A DNA stretch of 64,000 bases from Mycobacterium pseudokansasii (GTDB lineage: Bacteria > Actinomycetota > Actinomycetes > Mycobacteriales > Mycobacteriaceae), in assembly GCF_900566075.1 (NCBI RefSeq), contig NZ_UPHU01000001.1, positions 3,906,325 to 3,970,324 on the forward strand, written 5' to 3'. Position 1 is the stretch's first letter, and each line of letters starts with the position of its first letter. Under the pieces are notes generated by a model. It searched no databases, had not been told where the DNA came from, and worked only from the letters and a program-made list of their open reading frames with translations. A program made the translations under genes and the position numbers. This document shows positions 15,615 through 25,289 of the stretch, in pieces.

Positions 15615-16615
15615 CCGCCGCATACCTGCGCTGGGCCGCCGAGGGGATCGCCAAGCGACTGGTCGATGCCTATCGCAGCACCGGCGCCGACCTGCCCTTC
15701 GGCGATCCGCTGCCCTCTCATGGCTGCGAAATGGAGGGCTGGTTCTGGCGCCTCACCGACAGCGCCTCGGATCGCGTCGTGGTCGGGCTGTGCAGCGTCA
15801 ACCGGCACCCGGACGGAGACTGGGCCACCGTGGCGGTCGCGCTGCATCCCGGCGGCATCGTGCGGTCGGCAGCCTTGGACGGCGCCGAAGCGGAATCCTC
15901 GCCGTTCACGGTCCACGCCGGGACCGACCCGGCAGGCAGTTTCGCAGCCGCCACCGACGGGCTACGGATCGACCTCGACGACATCCATCTGAATCTGCGA
16001 TTCACTGATTTGTTCCAATGGCCCAAGGTTTTCGGGGGCGGCGGGGTTTTCTCCTCGATCCCGTTCCTGAACCAATACTGGCATCCCTACCGCCTGGGCG
16101 GGAAGGCAAGCGGCACAGTCGAATTCGGTGACGGAACTTGGACGTTCAACGACGGCCGGCTCTATGCCGAACGGAACTGGGGCGCGGGCTTTCCCGAGCG
16201 CTGGTGGTGGGGCCAGGCACACGATTTCGACGGCGCGGACGTCTCCGTCGCATTCTCGGGCGGACTTCTTCAGCTGGGCCCCATCCGCCAGGACGTCACC
16301 GGAGTGGTGGTGCGCCTCGGTGACGAGGTGATCCGGATGACGCCCCCGGCGCTGGTGCGATCACAGGTCGGCGACGGCCACTGGCGTATCCGGGCGTTCA
16401 CGCCGCTGTACCAGATCTGGCTGGACGGTGCCGCCGCCGGCCGTGATCCGCACGTCCTACCGGTGCCACTGCCCGCGGAGCGGCGCAACGTCGACACCGA
16501 CTTCGAGCATCTTGCCGGCCGGCTGCATTGCGTGGTGCGCAAGTTCGGCCGGGTGGTCTTCGACGGCACCTCCGAGCTGACGGGTCTGGAAATCGGCAGC
16601 AGGCCGACGGGGTAG
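15611..16615 (+). CDS. Tocopherol cyclase-like family protein
   Basis: A 334-residue protein with the large beta-barrel sequence features of the tocopherol-cyclase-like family. The hallmark RLYAERNWGAGFPERWWWG (about residues 180-200) is followed by SVAFSGG, and FGGGGVFSSIPFLNQYWHPY precedes it. Mycobacteria do not make tocopherol, so the substrate is unknown, probably a prenylated or lipidic phenol. Its ATG overlaps the lipase TGA (ATGA), so the two are translationally coupled and may act on the same lipid. Confidence 0.75.
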   Translation: MTAAYLRWAAEGIAKRLVDAYRSTGADLPFGDPLPSHGCEMEGWFWRLTDSASDRVVVGLCSVNRHPDGDWATVAVALHPGGIVRSAALDGAEAESSPFTVHAGTDPAGSFAAATDGLRIDLDDIHLNLRFTDLFQWPKVFGGGGVFSSIPFLNQYWHPYRLGGKASGTVEFGDGTWTFNDGRLYAERNWGAGFPERWWWGQAHDFDGADVSVAFSGGLLQLGPIRQDVTGVVVRLGDEVIRMTPPALVRSQVGDGHWRIRAFTPLYQIWLDGAAAGRDPHVLPVPLPAERRNVDTDFEHLAGRLHCVVRKFGRVVFDGTSELTGLEIGSRPTG

Positions 16616-16665
16616 CGGCGCCCATCCGAGCCGGTCGTGCCCGCCCGAGACAGTATGGTCAGCAC

Positions 16666-17814
16666 ATGACCGCCGGCGTCACCGACGCATTCGTGGATCG
16701 ACTGGGCCAGCGTGCACAAGAGGCCGAGGACCTTCGCCGGTTACCTGCCGCCACGGTTATTGAGCTGGTCGAGTCGGGATTCTTCGATCTGCTGAAGCCG
16801 ACGCGGTACGGCGGTCAGCAAGCCGGATTCGCGGCAATCTTCGATCCCGTGCGCCGGATGGCACACGGCTGCGCCTCTACCGCCTGGACCGCGGCGTTCT
16901 ACACGTTGCACAACTGGATGCTGGCCCTGTTCGACGAGCGGGCGCAAAGCGAGGGGTTCGGTTCCCGCCCGTTTCTGGCTTCGGCACCGTTGGCGCCCAC
17001 CGGGCGGGGGGTTGCGGTCGACGGGGGCGTTCGGCTGTCCGGTCGCTGGTCGTGGGCCACCGGTGTGATGGACGGCAACTGGACGATCGTCGGCGCGCTC
17101 TGCGGTCCCGACAACGCGATTTACCCCGCACTTGCTATGGTGCCCGCCGACGACATCCGGATTGTCGATGTCTGGCAAACCGACGGGATGCGTGCCACCG
17201 GCTCCAACGACGTGGTCATCGAGGATGTCTTCGTTCCCGAGCACCGATTGATCAAGGTCAGTGACATCTACGCCGGCACCGCGCCGGGTGCGCAGCTGTA
17301 CGACGCGGCCGTCTACCGCTGGCCACTGGTACCCGCGCTGGCGCTGGTCGCCGCGATGCCCGCCCTGGGTGCGGCCGAGCGCGTCACCGCCATCTTCGCC
17401 GAGCGACTCCACGAACGCGTCCTGGCCTACGACGGCGGCCGGCAGAAAGACAGGCCGGCTGCTCAGGCCCGACTGGCCGAGGCCCGTGTCCGGCTGCGTG
17501 CACTGCACGGGCTGCTGGCCGGCACCGTCGAGGGAATCGAGCAGATCCTGACTGCAGGAGAGCGGGTAGCGCGTCCGGTCCGCGCCGATGCCCGCCTGGC
17601 CGCCGCGCACATCGTGCGGGAATCACGCGCGGTGATCACCGCCCTGCTCGAGGCGTCGGGCGCCGGTGCGCACTTTCTGAGCAACCCGCTGCAACGGGCC
17701 AAACGCGACGTCGACGTACTCAGCGGCCATGTGGTCTTCGACTACGACGTCAGCCGAGAACTGGCCGGTGCCTTGGCGATTGGCGTCAAAATCTCACCCA
17801 TCGCCATGGTGTGA
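16666..17814 (+). CDS. Acyl-CoA dehydrogenase-fold flavin-dependent monooxygenase/oxidoreductase
   Basis: The 382-residue protein has the acyl-CoA dehydrogenase fold. [13 protein letters not shown] and [20 protein letters not shown] are N-terminal helices, [17 protein letters not shown] is the middle beta domain, and [20 protein letters not shown] is typical of the group D flavin monooxygenases (HsaA/HpaB-like). The catalytic Glu of true dehydrogenases is not evident. It follows the tocopherol-cyclase-like gene by 50 bp and ends 21 bp inside the convergent DsbA-like gene. Confidence 0.75.
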   Translation: MTAGVTDAFVDRLGQRAQEAEDLRRLPAATVIELVESGFFDLLKPTRYGGQQAGFAAIFDPVRRMAHGCASTAWTAAFYTLHNWMLALFDERAQSEGFGSRPFLASAPLAPTGRGVAVDGGVRLSGRWSWATGVMDGNWTIVGALCGPDNAIYPALAMVPADDIRIVDVWQTDGMRATGSNDVVIEDVFVPEHRLIKVSDIYAGTAPGAQLYDAAVYRWPLVPALALVAAMPALGAAERVTAIFAERLHERVLAYDGGRQKDRPAAQARLAEARVRLRALHGLLAGTVEGIEQILTAGERVARPVRADARLAAAHIVRESRAVITALLEASGAGAHFLSNPLQRAKRDVDVLSGHVVFDYDVSRELAGALAIGVKISPIAMV

Positions 17815-18507
17815 CGTGCGTCCGGCAAGGCGATCGACATCGACGACTTCACCGCGGTTGATGCTGACCCAATCGCGCCCGTCGAGGTAAGGCCGCAGGC
17901 TTTGGGCGATAAGCTCGGCGTCGGCCGGCGACTTCGGCCGCTGCAGCTCGTAGACATGCGGCAATTCGGCCATACCGGTGACCACGTTCCACAGTGTGAG
18001 GGCGTCGGGCCCGGTCGGCGGGTCCACCAGCACCGGCCCGAACAGGCATTGACCCTCGATGAACAGCGTCGGCACGCCGTATCCGCCGGCGTCGACGACC
18101 CGCTGGTGTTCGGCACGGATCTCGTCGTGAGTGGTCGGATCGGCAAGGGCCGCATCGAGAACCGCCTCGTCGGCGCCGATCTCGCCCAGCAGGCGCCGCG
18201 CAACGGCGGGGTCGTGCGGTTTGCCGCCAAGCGTGTGCAATTCATGGCCGATCGCGGCGTACCACTTGTCCAGCAAGGACATATCGGTGCGGCGCAGCAG
18301 CGCGCCGATGCGCATCAACGACCAGCCATAGGACCAGTCGCGCTCCCACGGGTGTTTCTTGCCCGCTACCCGGTTGATCTCCTCGAGGCTGAAGAACCGC
18401 CAGTTGACGGCGATGCCCAACTGCGCACGGACGTCACGGATCCAGATCGAGGTCTGGTAGGCGAACGGGCACATGGGGTCAAAGTGGAAATCTACGACAG
18501 TGCTCAT
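17794..18507 (-). CDS. DsbA-family oxidoreductase with a CPFA active site
   Basis: A 237-residue thioredoxin-fold protein with a DsbA-type helical insertion, similar to mycobacterial Rv2466c-like nitroreductases. The active site reads [13 protein letters not shown]13 is present but the second cysteine is replaced by A16. [17 protein letters not shown] supplies the cis-Pro loop. A monothiol site suggests glutathione-transferase-like or mycothiol-conjugate chemistry instead of disulfide formation. There is no signal peptide, so it acts in the cytoplasm. The start is ATG 18507 after AGGGTG. Confidence 0.8.
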   Translation of the reverse strand: MSTVVDFHFDPMCPFAYQTSIWIRDVRAQLGIAVNWRFFSLEEINRVAGKKHPWERDWSYGWSLMRIGALLRRTDMSLLDKWYAAIGHELHTLGGKPHDPAVARRLLGEIGADEAVLDAALADPTTHDEIRAEHQRVVDAGGYGVPTLFIEGQCLFGPVLVDPPTGPDALTLWNVVTGMAELPHVYELQRPKSPADAELIAQSLRPYLDGRDWVSINRGEVVDVDRLAGRTSHHGDG

Positions 18508-18727
18508 CACCCTGGACCTTTCGACGGCGCGTCGCGAGTTGACGTTGCTGCGTAGCCTAGCGCGAGCGTGCCGGACCGAAAGCCGTGCCTGCGCGATTAC
18601 CTGATATCGCCGGCCACAATTTCTTAGGTAATCGGCCGATGAGGCCCAAAGGCCCTAGCAGGTGCCAGGTTTTTTGGTGCAGTGTTGCGATAGGCCGGCG
18701 CGCGGATAAATGCGAGGGGGATTTTAT

Positions 18728-19933
18728 ATGAAGGGTTTTCTGGGGCGCCAAGCCGCTTTTCTGCGGAGCCAGGGCATGAAGCTGCGCTGGTCCGTGGTGC
18801 TCATGGGCGTGACATTGATGGTGTTCGGCACGGTGATACCCGTTGCCTGCAGTCGTCAACCAAATAATTGTGGAAATGGAGCTGCCTGCGAGCCCACAAA
18901 GGGTGCGCCGGATGCGGAACGGGGCCCGGCCGCGGATAGAAAGCACGCGGGCCGATTGCTGGATGCTGCCCGCCAGTGCGAGGACGATATGCACGGCGCC
19001 CACCCACCGGCGGCATGTTATGTCGTCGTGTCATGGGAGCAAAACCGGAAAATCCCATATCAGGACGCCATCGACCTCGCCAACAAGTTGATGCGGCAAG
19101 GGTTCGTGGACGCTCTGTCGGCTGCCTCCGAAAAGCCGTGGGCCCCCTATTCGCTACAGGCATGCAATTGGTATCTGGGCGCCCTCGGAGCAATCCTGGA
19201 CATTCCCTATTTCAGAGATCGTTACTATGACGGGGTCTACGACGAAAAGCTGCGTAATGCCGACAAGATGAACGAGTTCCTCGCGCAAGCGGTCAAGAAT
19301 CCGGACAGAAGCGGTTGGAAGCTCGTCGGCGTCGGTATCAATCCCGGGTCCGAGGTCACGGACCTGGCAAATCAGGGTCAGTTTGTTGTGGCGTCATCGC
19401 ATAGCATTCCGGGCCGCACCGAATATGGGCACATCGCAATTGCGGCCCCGGATTACCTCGATAAAGAATCCGATCCGGCGGTGGCAGGCAATACCGGGCC
19501 GTGGATCAGATACTCGGTATACCGGGGCACACCCCATACCACGAAAAGCACCAGGACCAGCGCCATCTTCGGCTCAAGCGTTACCCCGCCGATCTGGGTG
19601 CAGTATGTCGGTAAAGACTGGCTCGTACCGTCAGGAGAAAAGAAACTCCCGTGCGTGGACTTGAACGGCGACGGTATCTGTGACGACCTGCCAGGCGGGG
19701 GGACACCGCCGTCGCCGACGTATGTCTGCGTCGAATGTCCTCCGGGATATCACTGCGGCCACAATCCAGAACGATGCATTCCGAATGCAACCACTCCGGT
19801 GACGACCAAGCCCTCGACCCCGCCAGTGACAACACCACCGGTGACGACCAAACCCTCGACCCCGCCGTTAACAACCAAGCCCTCGACCCCGCCGGTGACA
19901 ACGCCGCCGACCACGACCGAACACCCCGCGTGA
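18728..19933 (+). CDS. Secreted protein with possible papain-like (CHAP/NlpC-like) core and Thr/Pro-rich tail
   Basis: A 401-residue exported protein. An N-terminal hydrophobic segment (about 21-40) ends at C41 (VIPVAC), a possible but non-standard lipobox. The central region pairs C146 (SLQACNWYLGALGAIL) with H235 (EYGHIAIAAP), the arrangement of CHAP or NlpC/P60 cysteine peptidases; this is my inference, not an established match. Residues 311-319 (DLNGDGICD) form a calcium-loop-like motif. The last 50 residues repeat TTKPSTPP units, a mucin-like stalk. GAGGGGG is 8 bp before the ATG. It faces a chagasin-type inhibitor gene. Confidence 0.55.
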   Translation: MKGFLGRQAAFLRSQGMKLRWSVVLMGVTLMVFGTVIPVACSRQPNNCGNGAACEPTKGAPDAERGPAADRKHAGRLLDAARQCEDDMHGAHPPAACYVVVSWEQNRKIPYQDAIDLANKLMRQGFVDALSAASEKPWAPYSLQACNWYLGALGAILDIPYFRDRYYDGVYDEKLRNADKMNEFLAQAVKNPDRSGWKLVGVGINPGSEVTDLANQGQFVVASSHSIPGRTEYGHIAIAAPDYLDKESDPAVAGNTGPWIRYSVYRGTPHTTKSTRTSAIFGSSVTPPIWVQYVGKDWLVPSGEKKLPCVDLNGDGICDDLPGGGTPPSPTYVCVECPPGYHCGHNPERCIPNATTPVTTKPSTPPVTTPPVTTKPSTPPLTTKPSTPPVTTPPTTTEHPA

Positions 19934-20041
19934 GCGACATTCGCCGAGACCGACATCAGCGCGACGTCCACTCGGTCGAATGTTTCGGCACTGGTGTTGG
20001 TCTCGACGTCGCACGAGTCAACCCAGCTCGTGCGCCACACG

Positions 20042-20482
20042 CTATTGCACAGTCACTTTCCCGGTGAAGGTACACGTCGGCGCGTTGTCGCCGCCCACGA
20101 AGCTGGCGTAGCCGGTGGTGATGGTGGTGGTGCCGGGCTTGAGTGCCGTGAACGTCCACACCTCGGTGCCGGGCGCGCCCATCATGTCGGTGTCTGGCCG
20201 CACATAGCGGTGATCGACCTGCTTGAGGACCGTGGCGTCACCGATCTTCATGTCTTCCGCCCATCGGAACGGGGTGGTGTAATTCGACCCCAGCGTCACC
20301 TGCAGCGTGTCACCGACCGACATGGTGACATCGCGTTCGATCGCGCTTTGCTTCAACACGTCATCCATCGACACGTCAATGGTTTTGGTCGCCGGTGGCC
20401 GAGCCTTGCTGGCACAGCCGATGCAACCCAACACCACCGACAAGACAACCATGCCGACGGTCACCATGAGCCTGATCTTCAT
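20042..20482 (-). CDS. Chagasin-type cysteine protease inhibitor, lipoprotein (inhibitor family I42)
   Basis: A 146-residue protein with a lipoprotein signal (VVLGC, C20) and a chagasin-fold domain. The three inhibitory loops are recognisable: SNYTTPFRW (the NPTTG-type loop), MMGAPGTEVW, and the RYVRPDTD region. I42 proteins block papain-like cysteine proteases with an immunoglobulin-like fold. Attachment to the outer leaflet fits a role at the cell surface. The start is ATG 20482 after GAAGGG. It converges on the secreted Cys/His protein 108 bp away, a possible target or partner. Confidence 0.8.
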   Translation of the reverse strand: MKIRLMVTVGMVVLSVVLGCIGCASKARPPATKTIDVSMDDVLKQSAIERDVTMSVGDTLQVTLGSNYTTPFRWAEDMKIGDATVLKQVDHRYVRPDTDMMGAPGTEVWTFTALKPGTTTITTGYASFVGGDNAPTCTFTGKVTVQ

Positions 20483-20665
20483 CAACACCGCCCTTCAATC
20501 AGGGTTTGCAGCATAGTCGCCTGATCGGGATCGCGTTGGCCGGCAAGGACCTTTGCTCGCCCGGCGAGTGAGGCGTCCCGGCGAATCCCCGCTCTCGCGT
20601 TTCCCGCGCTCGGCGTCGCGGCGTTTCCCGGCGCGAGTCCGGCCTTAGTCCGGTAGCTTCAACGC

Positions 20666-21775
20666 GTGTTTGGCATCATCCGGCCGTGCCGTCACCGGCT
20701 CGGTGGCGAACTCACAGCAGTATGGCGAGCGCAGTTATGCGGGCTGTGCCTGGCCCTTCGCGACGACTACGGCCAGGCCGCGCGGATCGCCACCAACTAC
20801 GACGGCTTGGTGGTCTCGTTGCTGGTCGAGGCACAGTCCGACGCGCGACCAACGCGACGGACCGCCGGGCCCTGTCCATTGCGCGGGATGCGGCGTGCGG
20901 ACGTGGCGACCGGTGAGTGCGTGCGATTGGCCGCCGTGGTGTCGCTGGCGCTGGCCGCTGCCCGGGTGCGCGATCACGTCGACGACCGTGACGGCGTGGT
21001 CGGTGTGGCCCCGGTGCGGGTGGCGGCGCGCCGCATCGCCGATCGCTGGGTGCGCCAAGGCAGCGATGCCGGACACTCCCTTGGGTTCGACACCGGCGTG
21101 CTGGTCGCCGCGATCGACCGGCAGACCGAGCTCGAGGCCATGGTCGGTCGCGCGGGCCCGGGCGGCTCGCTACTGCTGGTGACCGAGCCCACCGAGACCG
21201 CGGTAGCCGCGGCCTTCGCCCATACCGCGGTGTTGGCCGGCCGACCGGACAACCAGGAGCCGCTGCGTGAGGTCGGTCGGCTGTTCGGGCGGATCGCGCA
21301 TGTCCTCGACGCGGTCGAAGATTGCCACGACGACGCAGCCCACGGAAAGTGGAACCCGTTGGCGGCCACGGGAACATCCGTCGCGGCGGCCCGCATCCTG
21401 TGCGACGACGCGGCGCTGGGCATCGAACTGGCATTGGCCGACGTCGACTTCACCGACGGACGACTGGCGCGGCGGTTGCTGACCCGCGAGGTGCGCCGCG
21501 CGATATCGCGCACCTTCAACCGGGCCGGCTACACCGCGCGCGGCGGGACACCGCATGGCGAGCAGGACGGGATCACCTTCGGCGCCCAGGCGATGGGCGC
21601 CGGCCCCTACCCGGGCGATCCGGGTGAGCTACCGCCCAATCCGGAGCAAAGTCCCAAACAGGGATGCTGGAACACCTGCACCGACGCATGTTGCTGTGAC
21701 TGCTGCTGCGACGAAGACTGCTGTTGCGACTGCGGAGACTGCTGCGACTGCGGAGACTGCTGCGACTGCTCGTAG
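20666..21775 (+). CDS. DUF5685-family protein with a cysteine-packed C-terminal tail
   Basis: A 369-residue actinobacterial protein of unknown function. It starts MFGIIRPCRHRL with LCGLCLALRDDYGQAA, the family signature. The C-terminal 36 residues contain 18 cysteines as CCC, CC and CDC groups separated by Asp and Gly. This could bind metal or form a thiol-rich tether. The tail is encoded partly by an 18-bp repeat (21725-21760). Paired Cys at the N-terminus could also bind metal. The GTG start lacks a strong ribosome site. Confidence 0.75.
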   Translation: MFGIIRPCRHRLGGELTAVWRAQLCGLCLALRDDYGQAARIATNYDGLVVSLLVEAQSDARPTRRTAGPCPLRGMRRADVATGECVRLAAVVSLALAAARVRDHVDDRDGVVGVAPVRVAARRIADRWVRQGSDAGHSLGFDTGVLVAAIDRQTELEAMVGRAGPGGSLLLVTEPTETAVAAAFAHTAVLAGRPDNQEPLREVGRLFGRIAHVLDAVEDCHDDAAHGKWNPLAATGTSVAAARILCDDAALGIELALADVDFTDGRLARRLLTREVRRAISRTFNRAGYTARGGTPHGEQDGITFGAQAMGAGPYPGDPGELPPNPEQSPKQGCWNTCTDACCCDCCCDEDCCCDCGDCCDCGDCCDCS

Positions 21776-21826
21776 TTCGGGCCATGTGGCCGCGGGATCG
21801 CTGAGCCCGTAGGCGAAGATGGGCTG

Positions 21827-23419
21827 GTGTTCGGTCTTGTCGTTATCGTCACGCTCGTCGCCACGGTGGTTGCCGGAACCATTCTGGGTCGGCGCTACCG
21901 GGTGGGCCCGCCGGTCTTGCTCATCCTGCTGGGTGCGCTGCTGGGTCTCATCCCCGAGTTCGGAAGCGTCGAGATCGACGGCGAAATCGTGCTGCTGCTA
22001 TTCCTGCCGGCGATCCTCTACTGGGAAAGCCTGAACACCAGCTTCCGTGAAATCCGCTGGAACTTACGCGTCATCATCATGTTCAGCGTCGGTCTGGTGA
22101 TTGCCACCGCGGTAGCCGTGTCATGGACCGCACGGGCGTTCGGCATGGAGTCACATGCTGCGGCGGTGCTGGGTGCGGTGCTGTCTCCCACCGACGCCGC
22201 CGCGGTGGCCGGCCTGGCCAAAAAATTGCCGCGGCGCACGCTCACCGTCTTGAAAGGCGAGAGCCTCATCAACGACGGCACGGCGCTGGTCCTGTTCGCC
22301 ATGACCGTGGCCGTCGCCCAAGGTGCGCCGGGGATCGGGCCGGCGGCCCTGGTCGGCCGTTTTGTCACCTCCTATCTGGGCGGGATCGTCGCGGGGCTGT
22401 TGGTCGGGGGACTGGTAACGACGCTGCGCCGCAGGATTGACGCACCACTCGAGGAAGCTGCACTGAGCATGATGACGCCGTTCGCGGCGTTCCTGCTCGC
22501 CCAACAGTTGCATTGCAGCGGCGTCGTCGCGGTCATGGTGTCAGCGCTGGTACTCGCCTACACCGGCCCGCGGGTGATTCGGGCGCGTTCCCGCCTGCAG
22601 TCCTTCGCATTCTGGGACATCTCGACTTTCCTCATCAACGGCTCGTTGTGGGTCTTCGTCGGGGTCCAGATCCCCGGTGCGATCGACCATATCTCCGACG
22701 TCGACGGCGGACTGCGACGCGCCACCGTCCTGGCGCTGGTCGTCGCGGGGGTGGTCGTGGCGACCCGAATCGTGTGGGTCGAGCTGACCACCCTGCTGGG
22801 ACGCGCGGTAGACCGGGCCTTGCGCAAACCCCACCGCTACGTCGGCTTCCGCCACCGCTGCGTGACCAGCTGGGCGGGATTTCGCGGCGCGGTCTCGCTT
22901 GCGGCAGCACTCGCGGTCCCGACGACGACTGCAAGCCGCGCACCGTTCCCCGACCGCAACCTGATCATCTTTGTCGTGTCGATCGTCATTCTGGTGACGG
23001 TGCTGGTCCAGGGCAGCTCACTGCCCGCGGTGGTCCGCTGGGCCCGAATGCCGGACGACGTCACTCGTGCCGACGAACTGCATTTGGCCCGAACTCGCAG
23101 CGCCGAGGCCGCCCTGGAAGCCTTGCCGGCCGTCGCCGACGCGCTCGGGGCGGGCACCGAGATCGTGCAACGCCTGCGGCATGATTACGAAGAACGCGCC
23201 GAACTCGTCGGGGCCAACGGCGCCGACTCCGCGACGAGCGATCTGGTGGCACACTGCGATCTGGTTCGGCGGGTCCGACTCGGCGTTCTGCAATATCAGC
23301 GGCAGGCCGTCACCGCGCTGCGCAACAAGAACCTGATCGATGACATCGTGCTGCGTGAGTTGCAGGCGGAGATGGATCTCGAGGAAGTGCAGCTGCTCGA
23401 CCCGGCCGACGCCGATTGA
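21827..23419 (+). CDS. yjcE: Na+/H+ antiporter of the CPA1 (NhaP-like) family, YjcE
   Basis: A 530-residue membrane protein with 10-12 transmembrane segments, exchanging Na+ or K+ for protons. Family motifs are LLFLPAILYWESL, LSPTDAAAVAGLAKKLP and LKGESLINDGTALVLF, the last two carrying the acidic ion-binding residues. A cytoplasmic helical tail of about 120 residues follows FRGAVSLAAALA. It corresponds to M. tuberculosis Rv2287. It lies 51 bp after the DUF5685 gene on the same strand and may be co-transcribed. Confidence 0.9.
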   Translation: MFGLVVIVTLVATVVAGTILGRRYRVGPPVLLILLGALLGLIPEFGSVEIDGEIVLLLFLPAILYWESLNTSFREIRWNLRVIIMFSVGLVIATAVAVSWTARAFGMESHAAAVLGAVLSPTDAAAVAGLAKKLPRRTLTVLKGESLINDGTALVLFAMTVAVAQGAPGIGPAALVGRFVTSYLGGIVAGLLVGGLVTTLRRRIDAPLEEAALSMMTPFAAFLLAQQLHCSGVVAVMVSALVLAYTGPRVIRARSRLQSFAFWDISTFLINGSLWVFVGVQIPGAIDHISDVDGGLRRATVLALVVAGVVVATRIVWVELTTLLGRAVDRALRKPHRYVGFRHRCVTSWAGFRGAVSLAAALAVPTTTASRAPFPDRNLIIFVVSIVILVTVLVQGSSLPAVVRWARMPDDVTRADELHLARTRSAEAALEALPAVADALGAGTEIVQRLRHDYEERAELVGANGADSATSDLVAHCDLVRRVRLGVLQYQRQAVTALRNKNLIDDIVLRELQAEMDLEEVQLLDPADAD

Positions 23420-23469
23420 CGTCGATCCCTGGTGGCGGCGACTGCTTCCCGAGTCGAGCGGCCGGCTTC

Positions 23470-24732
23470 TCAACCCACCGCACACGGCAGCCGTTTGATC
23501 CCGTGGAAGAACGAAGACCGCAGCCGGTCGGGCGACCCGGTGACGACGAGGCCGGGCACACGTGGATACAACTCTTCCAGCATGACCCGCAGTTCCAGCC
23601 GGGCCAGCTGAGCACCCAGGCAGAAGTGCACTCCCCCGCCGCCGAACGCGACATGGTCGGGCCCCGGGCCGGAGCGCCCGCGGGTGATATCGAACTCGGC
23701 AGCCCGCTCGAACACGTCCTCGTCGCGGTTGGCCGACAGGTAGTGCATCAGCACCCAGTCGCCGGCCCGGATGTGCTGGCCGCGGATCTCGACGTCGCGC
23801 GTGACGGTGCGGCGGAAGTGCATCACCGGGGTGGCCCAGCGCAGCAGTTCCTCGACGGCGAACTTGGCCGCGGTGGGCTGGCGGGCCAGCAGCGCCTGCT
23901 GGTCCGGATGCTCGGACAACGCCAGGATGCCGTGGCTGAGGGTGTTGCGGGTGGTCTCGTTGCCGGCAATCGCCAGCAGCAGGAAGAATTCGTTGAGCTG
24001 GTCGCGGTTGAGCTGCTCGCCGTCGACCTCGGCGGCGAGCAGAGCGGACAGGATGTCGTCGGTGAGGCCGTGCTTTCGCCGGTGTTCGACCAATTCTCCG
24101 CAGTAGGCGAACATTTCGGCGGCCGCCAGCCCGAGCGCCTCGGGTGTGGGAGCGTAGTCGGGGTCTTCGATGCCCAGGCTTCCGATCGCGTTGCTCCAGC
24201 GGAAGACGTCCATCCGGTCCGCGGCCGGCACGCCCAGTACCTCGGCGATCACCTGCAGCGATATTTCCGCGGAAATGTCTGTGACGGCGTCGAATTCGCC
24301 TTTGCCATCGATGTTGGCGACGATGTCGCGGGCAACTTGGCGCATTCGCGGTTCCAGGCGCAGCACATTGCGGGCGGTGAAGCCCTGGTTGATCAGCTTG
24401 CGGTAGTGGACATGTCGCGGCGGGTCGATTCCCGGCAGCATCGCCGAGGTCGGCGCCGCCTCAACCTCCAGCAGGGTGTTGCCCTTGCTGCTGGTGAACG
24501 TCTCGGTGTCGCGACTGACCAGTCGCACATCGGAGTGCCGGGTCAGCAACCACGTTCTGGGCAGTCCGGAAAGTTGCACCGGATACACCGGCGCGTGGGC
24601 CCGTAACCGGCGCAACGCCTCGAACGGAGCACCGGCGAGATAAGTGTCCGGGTTCAGCACGGCGGCGGCGTCCCGACCGGAAGCGCTGTCGTGATTTTCG
24701 ACAATCAGCGACCTGAGCTTCGGAATGCTCAT
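23470..24732 (-). CDS. Cytochrome P450
   Basis: A 420-residue soluble bacterial P450. The heme ligand is C371 in FGGGGVHFCLGAQLARLE, the I-helix oxygen-binding motif is AGNETT (256-261), and the ExxR motif is EELLR (294-298). It needs ferredoxin and reductase, which the fprA/fdx pair in this window could supply. ATG 24732 overlaps the TGA of the upstream TetR gene, so both are co-translated. The CYP subfamily and substrate are not assignable by eye. Confidence 0.92.
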   Translation of the reverse strand: MSIPKLRSLIVENHDSASGRDAAAVLNPDTYLAGAPFEALRRLRAHAPVYPVQLSGLPRTWLLTRHSDVRLVSRDTETFTSSKGNTLLEVEAAPTSAMLPGIDPPRHVHYRKLINQGFTARNVLRLEPRMRQVARDIVANIDGKGEFDAVTDISAEISLQVIAEVLGVPAADRMDVFRWSNAIGSLGIEDPDYAPTPEALGLAAAEMFAYCGELVEHRRKHGLTDDILSALLAAEVDGEQLNRDQLNEFFLLLAIAGNETTRNTLSHGILALSEHPDQQALLARQPTAAKFAVEELLRWATPVMHFRRTVTRDVEIRGQHIRAGDWVLMHYLSANRDEDVFERAAEFDITRGRSGPGPDHVAFGGGGVHFCLGAQLARLELRVMLEELYPRVPGLVVTGSPDRLRSSFFHGIKRLPCAVG

Positions 24733-25277
24733 CGGTGCTCCGCGCATGCCTTGATACCGGCGATGACGACGTCGAGTCCGGCCCGGAACCGCGATGCGGG
24801 CTGGCGCTTGCCGCGGGACTCCTCCAGGCTGATCGAACCCAGCAGATAGGTGTACAGCACCGAATGTGCTGCGGCAGCACCGCTTTTGGCGAGTCCGGCT
24901 TCGGCGAGAAGGGCGCGGCTCAGTTTGTCCAGGCGCCGGGCGCGTTCCCCGCCGCCACTGGTTTGCAGGACGCCGGCGATGCCGCGGACGTCGAGCATCA
25001 CTTCGCGTGCGGCACAGTAAAGCTCGGTGAGCCGGGTGTCCCAGGGCCCGGCTTCGGGTTCGGGGATATCGGTCAGAACGGATTCGGCGAGCAGATCCAG
25101 GGCGGCCTGCTTGCCCGGGACGTGGTAATACACCGACGGGACCGCGGCGCCGAGCTCGGCGGCGAGCTCACGCATCGTCACCTGCTGCACGCCCACCCGC
25201 CGGGCCAGGTTGTGCAGACACGCCACCACCCGAGCGCGGTCGAGTTCGCCGTAGGCCCGCCGTTGTGCGGAGGTCAT
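24729..25277 (-). CDS. TetR family regulator of the P450 divergon
   Basis: A 182-residue regulator. The HTH (VGVQQVTMRELAAELGAAVP, SVYYHVPGKQAALDLLAE) is TetR-type, with a TetR_C-like effector domain ending RFRAGLDVVIAGIKACAEHR. It is the first gene of the minus-strand operon with the P450, and divergent from an LLM-type oxidoreductase 59 bp away. Three TTCGA units lie between the starts. It likely controls both directions in response to the P450 substrate. Confidence 0.87.
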   Translation of the reverse strand: MTSAQRRAYGELDRARVVACLHNLARRVGVQQVTMRELAAELGAAVPSVYYHVPGKQAALDLLAESVLTDIPEPEAGPWDTRLTELYCAAREVMLDVRGIAGVLQTSGGGERARRLDKLSRALLAEAGLAKSGAAAAHSVLYTYLLGSISLEESRGKRQPASRFRAGLDVVIAGIKACAEHR

Positions 25278-25289
25278 TGAACGCGCCTA

